A stretch of DNA of 64,000 nucleotides from Undaria pinnatifida. Lineage: Eukaryota > Sar > Phaeophyceae > Laminariales > Alariaceae. Within the stretch, counting starts at the first letter, position 1; each line of letters begins with the position of its first letter. The DNA is taken from NCBI GenBank assembly GCA_012845835.1, contig JABAKD010000023.1, positions 21,918,203-21,982,202 of the forward strand, given 5' to 3'. The notes below the pieces were generated by a model. It was not told where the DNA came from. It did not search any database and saw nothing but the letters and a program-made list of their open reading frames with translations. Made by a program: the position numbers and the translations under genes. This document shows, one piece after another, positions 1-11,377 of the stretch.

Positions 1-260
1 CACCAGCGTTCCTGCGGTGCAAATGCGTTCCGTCACCTGTGTATTCATCATCTCCTATGTATGTAGGCGTCTCCAGCTACGTGTGTGCGTCCTGTGCTTG
101 CGTTTGTAGCGTACGCGTGCGTGTTCGAAACTGTTCGAACCCGCCATACTACCTCACCTTCCACCGGCGTTCCTGGGGTGCAAATCCCTTCCGTCGCCTG
201 TTTATGCGTCATGTCCTATGTGTGTAGGCGTCTCCAGCTACGTCTGGGCATCCTGTAACA
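1..260. repeat. 161-bp tandem repeat, about 1.6 copies
   Basis: A block beginning CACCAGCGTTCCTGCGGTGC at base 1 recurs at base 162 as CACCGGCGTTCCTGGGGTGC. It stays similar through the TAGGCGTCTCCAGCTACGT segment of both copies. The window edge cuts the left side, so the true copy number is unknown. Part of the unit (about 133-195) recurs inverted at 2657-2720. Confidence 0.8.
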
Positions 261-449
261 ATGGTTCTTGTCTTTCAGCACGTTACATCCTACACCTGCG
301 TACAACGTAACCCATGCGCACATTGTCCTCACACCATGCGGCCTTGCCCGCCGAATTCTGCTGTTACCTTTACAGGGGACTAAATACGAGCATCCTCTCG
401 GCGACATTCTCCGCCTCAAAAATGAAATCGCCAACTTCATCGTGCTTCA

Positions 450-937
450 CGTGACCGCCGTTCTGCAGGGGAGTTGCCGTCAGCGGAGCGTACATAGTGA
501 AACAGTGGCCGCTCATGGTCGCCGCTTGTATGACCATACATAGGGTACAGGGTGTTGGGTTCGAGCGGGTTGCCGTGTGGATTCCGAGTAGAGGATTCTT
601 CGCCCAGGGCCAGGGGTACACCGCTGTATCTAGGGGTAAAACTCTTGGGGGCCTATTCATAGTCTTGCCGAGTGCTGTATTGCGCGACAGAGGCGCCGCC
701 CGCGATTTCATGAAGGACGCCTTCCACCCCCCAATGGACGCCATCAACGCGCTCGCGGAACTGCGCCGAAAAGCGCCAGCGACAGTAACCATCGACACGC
801 GGGGGAGAAGAGTGGCGTACGCCACCCTATGGGGCGCACAGGAAGCGTATGACGCCCCCGACTGTTGGAGAGGGCTTTGGCCTCGGGACGTTCACAGTAG
901 TGGCCATGGATTGCAGGGGGTCTACAACGTAAACTAA
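450..937 (+). pseudogene. C-terminal fragment of a Pif1/Helitron-type DNA helicase
   Basis: The frame ending at 937 reads WPLMVAACMTIHRVQG, then about 20 residues on GQGYTAVSRGKTLGGLFIV. These match motif V (TIHR-x-QG) and motif VI (GQ-x-Y-x-A-x-SR) of the SF1B Pif1/RecD-like helicase family, which includes the helicase half of Helitron RepHel proteins. Only the last quarter of a helicase is present. No Walker A or B motif and no Rep (HUH) domain is seen upstream, and the frame is closed by a stop just before base 455. After motif VI comes an unconserved tail of about 80 residues. It may be the end of a decayed Helitron or of a captured Pif1 gene, and the sequence does not decide which. No Helitron 3' hairpin with a CTRR end was found close by. 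Confidence 0.6.
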
Positions 938-981
938 GTTTGGTCAAGCGAACCACGTCTGTAGCGATGGACATTCCACCA

Positions 982-1097
982 GTCAAGTGTGACAAAACAT
1001 TCCGCCACTCCCGACCATCGTCAAGTGACTTCTCGCGCGGTCAAATGTGATAAAACATTCCGCCACTTCCGACGATCGCCAAGTGCCTTCTCGCGCA
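982..1097. repeat. 58-bp tandem duplication
   Basis: Two adjacent copies start at 982 (GTCAAGTGTGACAAAACATT) and 1040 (GTCAAATGTGATAAAACATT) and run to the CTTCTCGCGC motif. They differ at only a few positions. The duplication lies immediately after the helicase fragment. No coding role is apparent. Confidence 0.85.
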
Positions 1098-1285
1098 GCG
1101 AGTCACCAGTCATGTGCGACAAAAAACTTCTCCTCTTTACACCAAAAAGCACTTGACGAAACATGTATTATTCTTTCGCTTTCCATCGAGCCCACAACCA
1201 CTGTTCCTTCTCGGATGGCTTCTCAATGGAGGGAGCGCCCTTCCTCCTACATCGGCGACCACAACAGCAGTGAGATGGCAGGGGC

Positions 1286-1489
1286 CCCTCCTGTTGGTCG
1301 CCGGACACGTGCCATACGGACGACACCTTCCAAGTACGTGCGGACGACACTGCTCTTCGGAGCACACTCCTCGTCCCGGCTCTTGGTCCCTCCTGTTGGT
1401 CGCTGAGCACGCACCACACAAACGACACCTTCCGAGTACGTGCGGACGACACTGCTCTTCGGAGCACACTCTTCGTCCCGGCTTTTGGT
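1286..1489. repeat. 102-bp tandem duplication
   Basis: Two copies begin CCCTCCTGTTGGTCGC at 1286 and 1388 and share the central ACGTGCGGACGACACTGCTC. On the minus strand the pair reads as a 34-residue repeat. That is a consequence of 102 being divisible by three and is not good evidence of a gene. Confidence 0.85.
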
Positions 1490-2656
1490 CGCATCAGTTC
1501 CCCGCCAGCTGGCAATTTAAGCCACTCCGCAGCGGAACTGCCCAAGCCCCACCCATCATACTTGTTTGCTCCGCACTCTGCCAGCATGTTGCACAGCACA
1601 TCTCCGCGAGTGCCAGCATCGACTTGTACTTTTTTTGCGTTTCGGGGCTGTGAGGCATATGCACGACACGCCACGGACAAGCATACTGGAATCAACCCTT
1701 CGAATGACCTTCGACGGGGACTTCTCTTGCTGAGAGAGCCCATCGACCAGCATACACCTTTGCTGTCGGCGCCAGACCGCCCTTCGCGGGACCCCCTTGG
1801 AGTTCGGGCACCGTTCCCTAGGAGCTCATGTCGGGGTTCCTTCCTTGTGATCCTACCTGGGAAGGAACAGGCGGTGCTCGTGGAATGTTTGGGCTTTTTC
1901 GTTTGGCGAATTTTCTAGTACACGCGTTATCGTATGGGTTTCAGTACATTCGTCGATCCGTCTTGCGCGTCGGACAAACTGCTGCTCCCTTTCTGCCGAA
2001 AATAGTACAGCTACTTATTTGACGCACGTCGGACCCCTCTCCGATCTTTCTCGATCAACAGCGTTCCACTACTGCTGTGCGTCACGTAGCTTCAACCACC
2101 ATCATGTTCGCAGAGATACCAAGTACAGCGCAGCATAATGGGCTCGCTGTCAATGCATGCCATATACCGCCGGATTCTCTGCTGTAGAAGTCACTGTACA
2201 GCAGCCGAGCCGCCTACTTTGCTCCTGCCCATTCACCACATAGCTCGACCCTTCACCCCCCCAGCGTCCACAATTACAGCACCGCAGCTCTGACACCCTC
2301 CGCTGCTGTGCGAGTGCTCCTTGTAAAGTCGATTCGAGAGTTTTTTTTTCTAATCCTGGCCCCCCCGTGACTAGAAATGATTTTTAGTGAACGCTGAAAC
2401 TTTGTGCGGGCTTTTTTTTTGGGCAAGGCTGTCGGCGTGTGCGACGCCCTATATTCCACCATTCATGAGTACGCGGGGACTATAGTACCACTTTCTGTGT
2501 GGGCACAGCTGCGACAGTGCGGCACTCTGCACTGCTGTAAACGTAACTGTCCTTTATAGTGCGGCCGGAGTGGGTACGTATTTTTTTTCAGTTGTCCAGG
2601 CGTTAGGCCGTCTTCCTCCTGCCGGTACATGTGCTGCCCTTCAACAATACACATGT
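1490..2656. other. No identifiable feature
   Basis: I see no protein with recognisable motifs here, only short chance frames on both strands. The text is rich in CTGCTG/CAGCAG-like trimers, as in the flanks of the satellite arrays further right. It may be decayed satellite. Confidence 0.5.
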
Positions 2657-2720
2657 GATGGAAGGGATTTGTACCGCAGGAGCGCTGGAGGAAGGTGAGG
2701 TAGTATGGCAGGTTCAAACA
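2657..2720 (-). repeat. Inverted copy of the left-edge repeat
   Basis: Read on the minus strand this segment contains GCCATACTACCTCACCTTCC followed by a near match to GGCGTTCCTGGGGTGCAAAT, so it is the reverse complement of about 133-195. The two copies face each other 2.5 kb apart around the helicase fragment. Confidence 0.7.
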
Positions 2721-3084
2721 CGTACGGGTATCCTACAAACGCAAACACACAGGAGTACTGCTGCGCTACCCATGTATGTACCACACAGAGAGAGCCCTGT
2801 TAATGATGTGTATCGGAAGAGTTGGTGTCCCCAGTCGTCAAGATACCGCTCTGCTGTAGGGACGTTCCGCTGCACGGTGTGTGCAAAGATTCTGCCGCAG
2901 CACGAGGAGGTGGTACGCCGTAAGGTTCGAAGAGGGCGAAGAACACGCAGCCGCAGGGAAGGAGGAGCCTAGAACGAGGGAAGAGGCTCATAGCAGACAC
3001 CCACAGCACGCGGCGGAGATGAGCTGCGACAGGAACCAGCGAGAGAAAGTATGCAGCAGCCGAACTGAAGGACGCAGTCGCTGC

Positions 3085-3420
3085 CGTACGCAGACACGGC
3101 AGACCACACAGGGCAGGATCGAACAGCAGAGGCGCAAGTTCCAGCGCAACGCCGAGGAGCGCAGTGTATCCGACGAGGGATATAAATACAGGGTGTGCGG
3201 TGTGCACTGCGAGGGTGTTTGTGCCAGGGTGTAGTTCGTAGCGCCGTTTGATTTGAAGCGCGGCCGTTTGATTGCACGCAGACACGGCAGACCGCAAGGG
3301 CAGGATCGAACAGCAGAGGCGTAAACGTTCCAGCGTAACGCCGAAGAGGGTGGTGTACCCGAGAAGGGATAGAATAAGAGGGTGTGCGGTGTGCGCTGCT
3401 CGTTGTCTTTTGAATCGCAG
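3085..3420. repeat. About 190-bp tandem repeat, two copies
   Basis: CACGGCAGACC followed by GGCAGGATCGAACAGCAGAG occurs near 3095 and again near 3282. Each is followed by a similar segment ending GGTGTGCGGTGTGC. The GGATCGAACAGCAGAGGCG core also occurs once in each of the larger units that follow. This block is therefore the left end of the same compound array. A TATAAATA-like string occurs near 3180, with no gene to go with it. Confidence 0.75.
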
Positions 3421-4385
3421 CCGTTTGAATTTTATGGTTTTGTAAGGACGAGGAGGGTTTGTTGGGAAGGGATTTTTTCGTCCGCAGCCCAGGGCACAAC
3501 GAAGTGAAATGTTTGTGTGTTGTGTTGTTTTTTTTTTTGTTGTCCCGCATCGTGATGTAGCAGGATCGAACAGCAGAGGCGCAAACGTTCCAGCGCATGC
3601 ACCACCAGCGCTGGGTTGGCAGGCCAGCCGAAGGGTGCTTGTATGCTACTACTAGCAGTGTAGAGTGTGTTGGTGTTCGTGTGTGTGTCCCAAAATGCAC
3701 CCCGAGGTGGTTGTTTGCGTGCGAGGGTGTAGTTCGTCACGCCGTTTGATTTGAATCGCAGCCGTTTGAATTTTATGGTTTTGTAAGGACGAGGAGGGTT
3801 TTTTGGGAAGGGATTTTTTTGTCCGCAGCCCAGGGCACAACGAAGTGAAATGTTTGTGTGTTGTGTTTTTTTTTTTATTTGTTGTCCCGCATCGTGATGT
3901 AGCAGGATCGAACAGCAGAGGCGCAAACGTTCAAGCGCATGCACCACCAGCGCTGGGTTGGCAGGCCAGCCGAAGGGTGCTTGTATGCTACTACTAGCAG
4001 TGTAGAGTGTGTTGGTGTTCGTGTGTGTGTCCCAAAATGCACCCACGAGGTGGTTGTTTGCGTGCGAGGGTGTAGTTCATCACGCCGTTTGATTTGAATC
4101 GCAGCCGTTTGAATTTTATGGTTTTGTAAGGACGAGGAGGGTTTTTTGGGAAGGGATTTTTTTGTCCGCAGCCCAGGGCACAACGAAGTGAAATGTTTGT
4201 GTGTTGTGTTTTTTTTTTTTGTTGTCACGCATCGTGATGTTGTAGCAGGATCGAACAGCAGAGGCGCAAACGTTCAAGCGCATGCACCACCAGCGCTGGG
4301 TTGGCAGGCCAGCCGAAGGGTGCTTGTATGCTACTACTAGCAGTGTAGAGTGTGTTGGTGTTCGTGTGTGTGTCCCAAAATGCAC
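3421..4385. repeat. About 342-bp tandem repeat, three copies
   Basis: Units begin CCGTTTGAATTTTATGGTTT at 3421, 3762 and 4105, giving periods of 341 and 343. Each holds AAGGACGAGGAGGGTT, a T-rich run, the GGATCGAACAGCAGAGGCGC core and a terminal 98-bp piece starting ACCACCAGCGCTGGGTTGGC. The copies are nearly identical apart from homopolymer length, which suggests recent amplification. The minus-strand reading frames over this block are repeat artefacts. Confidence 0.9.
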
Positions 4386-4920
4386 CACCAGCGCTGGGTT
4401 GGCAGGCCAGCCGAAGGGTGCTTGTATGCTACTACTAGCAGTGTAGAGTGTGTTGGTGTTCGTGTTTGCGTCCCAAAATGCACTACCAGCGCTGGGTTGG
4501 CAGGCCAGCCGAAGGGTGCTTGTATGCTATTACTAGCAGTGTAGAGTGTGTTGGTGTTCGTGTGTGTGTCCCAAAATGCACCACCAGCACTGGGTTGGCA
4601 GGGCAGCCGAACGGTGCTTGGATGCTAGCAGCAGTGTCGGGGGGGGGCGACGCGCCCCCCCCCGAACCCCCCCCCCCGGGCCCGACACAGTGTGCGTTGG
4701 AAGGACCCTCACCAGCAGCTACTACTAGCAGTGTAGAGTGTATGTTGGTGTTCGTGTGTGTGTCCCAAAATGCACCAACAGCACTGGGTTGGCAGGGCAG
4801 CCGAACGGTGCTTGGATGCTAGTAGCAGTGTCGGGGGGGGGCGACGCGCCCCCCCCCGAACCCCCCCCCCCGGGCCCGACACAGTGTGCGTTGGAAGGAC
4901 CCTCACCAGTGTGCGTTCGA
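4286..4920. repeat. 98-bp tandem repeats passing into 194-bp units with G/C-run cores
   Basis: The 98-bp piece of the larger unit is repeated alone, with starts at 4286, 4384, 4482 and 4580. From 4580 the unit lengthens to 194 bp (next start 4774). The extra length comes from a block holding a run of seven G, GACGCG and long C runs, which is self-complementary and could fold into a strong hairpin. The array ends near 4920. Confidence 0.9.
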
Positions 4921-4961
4921 AAAAGTACATGGAAAAACTATAGTATGTATTTTTAACAATG

Positions 4962-5075
4962 CTGCTAGGATAAATGCTGCAAAAACTTTTACGGGGTTCC
5001 TCAAAGCTCCTAGGATAAATGCTGCAAAAGTTTTTAAGGTACGCGTGCTGTCAATGCTGCTAGGATAAATGCTGC
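4962..5075. repeat. About 48-bp tandem repeat with CTAGGATAAATGCTGC core
   Basis: The core CTAGGATAAATGCTGC recurs three times between 4963 and 5075 at spacings near 48 bp. A very similar core (CCTAGGTTAAATGCTGCC) is the unit landmark of the array at 18.6-19.1 kb, on the other side of the Copia nest. Confidence 0.8.
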
Positions 5076-5322
5076 ACATTTTTTTTTGCAGCTGCCACGA
5101 CGGGTACTGTCCGTTGCAATGCGGTTTACAGTTGGCGGAGACGCTGAGCACTATGCTGTAGGCGCTAACGCTGCCTTTCTACTGCTGTTGGTACATATGC
5201 CGCCATTCACGATACTGCTAGGGTCTATGCTGGTATTTTTTTTCTTTCTCTGAACATGTTCGGACAGCTACTGCTCGTTACAGAGCGTTTACTACAGTTC
5301 GCGGAGACACTGCGCTTCACAG
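5076..5322. other. Non-coding flank left of Copia element B
   Basis: No gene was seen. The text is in the CTGCTG/CAGTTGGCGGAGAC style of the neighbouring arrays. It ends at the CTTTT target duplication (5323-5327) of element B. Confidence 0.5.
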
Positions 5323-5327
5323 CTTTT

Positions 5328-5571
5328 TATTAGAGATGCTACTTGTCAGTAACCATCATGGCGTTACTTGATAACACTTAAAATTCACCTGGTATCCATT
5401 GTAAGTTGTTTGTACAGCAGACAGTTATAACAAGTCTGTTAGTTGTCGTTTATCGATGCAGTACGTAGCAAGCACAAGTCTTAGCAGCAATATCTTGGAT
5501 CCATGATGCACAGCAGCTTGCTGGTTAGTCATATCCAAAAGCTGGTACATGTAGTACGTACGAGTAATGTT
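5328..5571 (+). repeat. 5' LTR of Copia element B, left part
   Basis: Matches 17204-17452 of the right LTR closely from TATTAGAGATGCTACTTGTC to ACGTACGAGTAATGTT. It is cut at 5571 by insertion of element A and resumes at 11785. Confidence 0.9.
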
Positions 5572-6000
5572 TGTTGGTGATAGCGGCAGTGTGTATCGGC
5601 CGAGCTGCTGTAGATAATCTGGTTGGATAGTTTGAATATTGAATTGTCAATTGTAGCAAGTTGATGCTGGATATTCTGGGAATACTCTTTGTGGTACTTC
5701 GGTAGGTTGTATACAAGGACGAGCTATACAATGGACCGTAGGTGTGTGTGTCGGTACATTGGTATGTGGTACATCGGACACTTATCCAGTAGGAAGGTTC
5801 AGGCATTGTTGGTGTAGGTCTGATTATCGGGTAGTGTAGGTCTGACTACCGGGTAGTTGCATAGCGTGATCCTGAAGGGTGAGGTTGTGCGCGCCCACGA
5901 GCGCCCCCACCCTGCTCACTCCACCTTGCCTACCTGTCTCAGAAGGGCAATTGCTCAATAATACAACATATTTTCCCCAGAAGCCACGTGTTTACCAACT
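5572..6000 (+). repeat. 5' LTR of Copia element A
   Basis: About 429 bp, matching 11378-11779 along its whole length. It is longer than its partner mainly because a short GTGTAGGTCTGA-containing segment is doubled near 5812-5860. Confidence 0.92.
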
Positions 6001-6091
6001 CGCTATAGCGTCAAAGGTGTCTACTGCTCCGTCGTCCCCTTGGACTACACTAGACTGCTGTACGAGAGAGGCCTGATCAACCTGTCTCATC

Positions 6092-7430
6092 ATGGCTGAA
6101 CCGGGGACACCTGCGGGTGGCCGAGTTCAGAGTAATCCGCAGGATGTTGGTGAGAGGATGGTTTCCCTAGAGACGCAGTTGTCCCAACTTACGACTCTAG
6201 TCACGTTGCTTGTTGATCAACAGAAGGAGCAACTGGAGTCCTTTGTGTCTGCAGTTGCGCCGGGAGGCGGCGGAACAGAGTATGCTGGTGGTACGCATTC
6301 TACCAATGATGCTACTGGCAGGACCGCGGGAGGTACGGGCGGCGATGCCCAAGGCCTTGGCGTGTCCAGCATGGGGGTTGGGAGTAGTAGCCTTGCTGGC
6401 TCAGGCTTGAACCCTAATGTATTCGCTGTTAATCGTTCCTCTGCTGGTGCTGCAAGCTTTGGTTCGATTGGGATTGGAAGTGGGGCTGTAGGTAGCCAAT
6501 CTTTCGTTCCCGGGACTGTAGGTAGGGCTCTCGGAAGCCAGTCCTCTGTTCCTCCCGAACCTACTCCGTCGAGCAGGTGGTGGGAAAGTGTTGCCAGTGG
6601 AAACAATCTGATTCCTGGGGCCGGCATTACTGATACAGGAGAGAAGTTGGGTGGGGGTCCTTCAAATTTCCCAAGGCTCCTGTTTGTTTTACCCCTCATG
6701 GTCGCAGAATTTTCTGCTAAGTGCCCGGCACAACAATCTGTATGAGGCGTTTGTTTCCGAGACTGAGATTCCGATTGCTGACATTGGTTTCGACTTGACC
6801 TCCTGGGTAGAGAAAGGATTCAGTGTGGGTGTGCTGCGTCAGGCTGAGATGGCATGGTGGTTTCTGTTCGACTGCTTGAAGAAGGATAGTCTGAAAACTA
6901 TGGTTCGCCACGCTGGTTCTTCCAGCAAGGGTTTCCGAGTGCTGAAAGATCATTTTCTGCCGTTGAGCCAGAATCAGATTCGTGTGCAGGAGGAGAAACT
7001 CAAATCACTGCGCATGCGTTCGAATGAGAATCCCTCGATCTTCTTTGCATCTGTGAGAGAGACGCTTGGTGTGCTTCAAATGCTGGAAGTCAAGAAAGAT
7101 GACAGAGAGGTGTGCAACCTGATGCTCGAGGGGCTGTCGCATGAATACAAGACTCTGCGTGAAACTCTGGTGGTGTTCTGCCCGAATGACCCGTCGTTCA
7201 TAGACACTAAAGTGCGTGAACGGTACCTCGACTTGCAGACTCAAGGTGGTCCGAAGAAACACAGTGTTGCTCTGATGTCTAGGCCTGAGAAGAAGAGTGC
7301 GAAGAAGCAGAACTACAAGTCAAGATCTAACTCCGAGTCTGATTCATCTAAGAAAACGGCGTTTCGAGGGAAGTGTTTCAAGTGTGGGGAGGTCGGTCAC
7401 GTGAAGAAGGACTGCCTGGCTCGTGTGATC
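6092..7430 (+). CDS. gag: Gag region of Copia element A
   Basis: Begins with ATG at 6092 (MAEPGTPAGG), 91 bp after the 5' LTR. The first 200 residues are Gly/Ser/Thr-rich. The following part has the helical Gag core typical of Copia elements (LKDHFLPLSQNQIRVQEEKL and onward). It ends in a basic, Ser-rich stretch and a CCHC zinc knuckle, CFKCGEVGHVKKDC, at about 7374-7415. Gag forms the cytoplasmic virus-like particle and the knuckle binds element RNA. This is a fossil part of element A; see that entry for overall state. Confidence 0.85.
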
Positions 7431-7769
7431 GCTCATCCCTCCCAGACCGGATCATCCAAGGACGCCAATAATGAAAACGGTGAGATATCTGAGTTGTTAG
7501 TGCTTCTGTCCCAAACTGACTCGGACCTGAGGGATACCTGGAATGATATCATGGTGTTTTTGTCCCAAAATCTCTCAAATGATTGGAGTGATGACACGTA
7601 TCTTGCATCGTGGTATGACTCTGTACTGGTGAATTGGGTGAATTCTTATGGTGCTGATATTCCAACGCTGTATAGTGAAGTGGCGGACAGGATGAGGAAC
7701 TATGTCGGTAGTGATCGTGTTATTCGTGATTCTATTCGTGAATATGCCACTCTCACCAAGAAGAGGTGT

Positions 7770-9010
7770 TTCGAAGATTGGTATGCAGACACAGGTACCG
7801 CTTTCCACATGACAGATTATCTCTCGCGTATGAAGGATGTGAAGCCTTGGCACAAGAATGTAAAGGGAATTGGTGGCGTGACTTGTGAGGTAGCTCTTTC
7901 AGGAACTCTGGAATTGGTGTTCGTGTCTGCTGACAACGAGTTTTTGGTAGAGTTGAAGAATGTGCTGTATTGTCCCAAATTTGGGTACAACCTTTTTACC
8001 CCTAGCGCAGAATTTGATGGCGAGTCATGGAATGGTCTTGGTGGTCCTCGTGGTGTGATGACTGCTTTCCACGGACATGTGACTTTTGAGAATTTCGATG
8101 GCATGCTTGTTGCGGCTGCGTATCGTGTGGGTGATGACTCTATTGGATCCTTGTTGGCTGCCCTCACTCCTTCAAACCCCAAGCACGAAACGAGTATGGA
8201 TGTGAATGACTTTCATAGCATTTATGCTCACTCACATGAAGGGTTGCTTCGTACTACTGCAAAGCGACTGGGTATCAAGTTGACTTGTAGCCTAGATGCT
8301 TGTACGGGATGTTCGATGTCGAAGGCAATTAGAAAAGGAATTGCTCGTGAAACTAAATGTAGATCAGATAAAAAGTTAGGGAGAGTTTATGTTGACCTGG
8401 GAGGGAAAAAGGACGTTGTGTCCATAAGGGGAAAGTATTACCCCATGATTGTGAAGGATGATTTCACAAGGCGTGCATGGATCTATTTCCTGAGAAGTAA
8501 ATCAGACGCTGCGAGTGCTTTCCGGAGTTTTCTTGCTAGTGTGCGTGCTGATGGAATCCCATCATTAGTTGAGATTGTTAGATCTGACAATGGAGGTGAG
8601 TTTTTCGGTGGAGAATTTGCATCTGTGTGCAATGAGCTCTTGATTAAGCAAGAGTTCACCCCAGCTTACAGTCCTCAATACAACGGTGTTGCAGAGCGTG
8701 GCTTGGGATTGATAGAGGAGGCCGCAATAGCGGCTCGTGTTCAGGCGAAAGTTCTTTTTGGGCATGTACAGTTACCTAAGACTGACAGACTCTGGGCTGA
8801 GGCAATGCACTGGGCTTGCGAGGCACTTAATCACACGGCTTGTTCTGCTAACCCCGATTCCAAGTCGCCGTATGAAATGTGGTATGGGGAAGCTCGTCCT
8901 GCTAAACCTTATCAATTTTTGAAACCGGCGTACTGCAAGTGGCAGCGACCGTCGAAGCTGTTTCCGAAGGGTGAGAGTTGTTTTTACGTCGGTCCTTCGA
9001 GAGACCACCC
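7770..9010 (+). CDS. pol: Protease and integrase region of Copia element A
   Basis: An aspartic protease active-site motif, WYADTGTAFHM, lies at about 7779-7811. Integrase follows. Its HHCC zinc-binding part (HSIYAHSHE, then CTGC) lies at about 8210-8320. The catalytic DDE core is marked by VYVDLGG near 8386, VRSDNGGEFF near 8578 and GVAERG near 8686. Integrase lies upstream of RT, the Copia order. A long acidic, Pro/Ser-rich linker runs from about 9080 to 9700 before the RT. The protease would cut the polyprotein, and integrase would join element cDNA to the chromosome with a 5-bp stagger, as the target duplication shows. Confidence 0.88.
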
Positions 9011-9889
9011 GCGTGATTGTCATAGCGTGCTTACGAGGGCTGGGACTATTCAGGAAACGAGGGATGTAACGTGGGAGGCGTTGCCGTCACAACTCCCTCC
9101 ACCGCAACCTCCGTTGCCGATAAAGATCGCGGAGGAGGGAGGGGAGGAAAGTGACAACGATGTAGAAGCCGAGGTATGGCCGCTTGTAGGGAGGGGAGTT
9201 GCCCACACACTGTTGCGAAATAACGCGGCAGTGGTCCCCTCTGGTGCAGCAACGAACGAGGTAGTGGTCCCCCCTGGTGAAGCAGTCGATGTGGTTGAAA
9301 GTGTTGACGTAGAGAGTGTAGGTCGATCGCCGTTTGCCCCCTCTGTGCCATCTTCGCCCGTTCCCTCTGTGTCGTCTCCAGGACCTGAGTTCACCGATGG
9401 TGAGGGGCAGGGAGAGCAAGATGTGGGGGAACTAGAGTCGGTGGGTCCTGAAGAGCAGGATACAGAGTCGGTAGGGCCGGGAGGGCAGGAGGCAGAGGCA
9501 TCTCCTCCAGTTGCTCGTCGTCCGCGGCATGTAGCTGAGCTAGCTGATTTCAACAACCCTGCGTGTGAGAATGATGAAGTAAGAGAAGGTAGAACTCGCG
9601 CGCAAACCCGTGCAGTTAACCAGCAAAATGTATCTGGCCTTGTGGCCACTCTAGGGCCCGTCTGCGCAACAGAGATAATATATGCGCTGTTGGCGGAGCA
9701 GAGAGCAGGTGACGCAGTGGAATTGCCGAAAGAACTAGTGCAGGACGTATAGTCTGAGCCTGATAGCTATCAAGAAGCCCGGCAATCGAAGTACGCCACG
9801 ATTTGGGATGGAGCTATGTCTGCGGAAGTTGAAGGCTTGATAAGGGCAGGAACGTTCACGTTAGCGGTAAAGATCCCAATAGGCTGTAA

Positions 9890-11303
9890 CGTGATAGATG
9901 CTAGATGGGTTTTCAAATGGAAAGCAGACGAAACAGAAAAGATAGTGAAGGCCACGGCTAGGCTTGTCGCGAAGGGCTTCAGGCAGAAGTATGGTGTAGA
10001 CTATCTTGAGACTTTCTCGCCTACTGCAAACCCTGCATCAATTCGATTGTTGGTAGCATTGGCGTGCAAGTATGATTTGGAATTACTCCACTGGGACATT
10101 GAGCAGGCGTTTGTTCAGTCGAAGTTGGATCACGAGGTGTTCATGAAGTTGCCTCCTGGCTGTGGTTCGATGTCAGGAAAGGTTGTCCGTCTGAACAAGA
10201 GTTTGTACGGATTGAAGCAGGCATCTAGAACATTTTACAAGAGGCTAGTATCGGATCTAAAGAGGATTGGTTTCAAGCAGTCTCTGTGTGACCCCTGTGT
10301 GCTGCGTTTCATGATGGGAGACGAGGTGATAGGGATGGTCGCGATTCACGTGGATGACATTCTGTATGCAGGAACGAAGAGTCTTGCCAAGGTGGTTGTA
10401 GAAGCTCTAGGCGATTCTCTTCCTACGAAGAATTTGGGTGAGGTCAAGTTCTTTCTTGGTTGCGCATTTATTCGCGACCGCGAGGCTGGCACGATTGAGA
10501 TTTCTCAGGAGAGTTACATCAGGAGTGTGCTTGAGAGATTCAAAATTTGTCGCACCAGCCCGATCCCTGCTTCCCCTGCTAACGATAACAGGTCCGTGAT
10601 GGAGGATGAGGAGGCAGGAGATGTGCCGTTCCGAGAGGTGGTGGGGTGCCTGATGTGGGTCGCCAATGGGACGAGGCCCGACATCTCGAATGCTGTGCGG
10701 GCGGTGGCGAGGCACTCTCATGAGCCAAAGAAGAGAGACTGGAAGGCAGCTCAGAAGATTCTGAACTATCTTCTGGAAACGGCACATCTAACTTTGAAGT
10801 ACAAGAGAGACAGTACGGTTGATGACGTAGGCACGTTGGTGTACGTAGATGCAGACTTTGCCAGCAAGACCACTGACCGTAGATCAGTTTCGGGAGCACT
10901 AGTTATTGTGGCTGCCTGTCTTGTAGCTTGGCTTTCTTGGACGCAGAAATGCGTTTCGCAGTCGACTTCTGAGGCAGAGTATCTTGCGATGGGCGATGGT
11001 GTGAAGGAGTCTCTGTTTGTGAACGGAATGCTTCAGTTCTTGAGGCCTAGTGTAGAGCCTCGTAAAATTGACGTCCTTGAGGACAACGAGGGAGCGATTG
11101 CGCTTGCAGATAATCCGCTTAGCTCGAGCAGGAGTAAGCACATCGACGTGAGGCACCACTTTCTTAGAAATCTGACCGAGGAGGGTGTGATCGAGATCAC
11201 GCATGTTCCCAGCGAAAAACAACATGCGGACATCCTCACGAAGGCTCTGCCGAGAAGTATTTTTGAAGTTCACCGTGACTTTGCATTGGGCTCTAGGAAG
11301 TAA
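9890..11303 (+). CDS. pol: Reverse transcriptase and RNase H region of Copia element A
   Basis: The Copia RT core starts near ARWVFKWKADE (about 9898) and continues with ARLVAKGFRQKYGVDYLETF, LLHWDIEQAFVQ, LNKSLYGLKQASR and the catalytic box HVDDILYAG (about 10347-10373). RNase H follows from about 10,830 with VYVDADFASK, SQSTSEAEYLAM and EDNEGAIALA, and the terminal KHIDVRHHFLR block. The stop at 11,303 is the natural end; the 3' LTR starts 74 bp later. RT and RNase H copy element RNA into DNA in the particle. This is the best-preserved stretch of element A. Confidence 0.92.
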
Positions 11304-11377
11304 GAATCTGAATCATTTTTGTTTGTCATGCTGCATGTCGTGGGTCTGGTAGATACACCAGCCCCTAGGGAGGGTGG

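Noticed and set aside
1168-1743. 191-codon minus-strand frame with a 34-residue repeat
   Set aside because: The repeat peptide is a direct result of the 102-bp DNA duplication; nothing else in the frame looks like protein.
4640-4875. Long G and C runs as a regulatory island
   Set aside because: They are an internal part of a tandem unit repeated twice; no gene nearby. Homopolymer lengths may be assembly-sensitive.
3085-4920. CRISPR-like direct repeats
   Set aside because: The units are contiguous, with no unique spacers of constant length, and the setting is eukaryotic.
9050-9649. 199-codon minus-strand frame, Ser/Thr/Pro-rich
   Set aside because: Antisense of the acidic linker between integrase and RT in Copia A.
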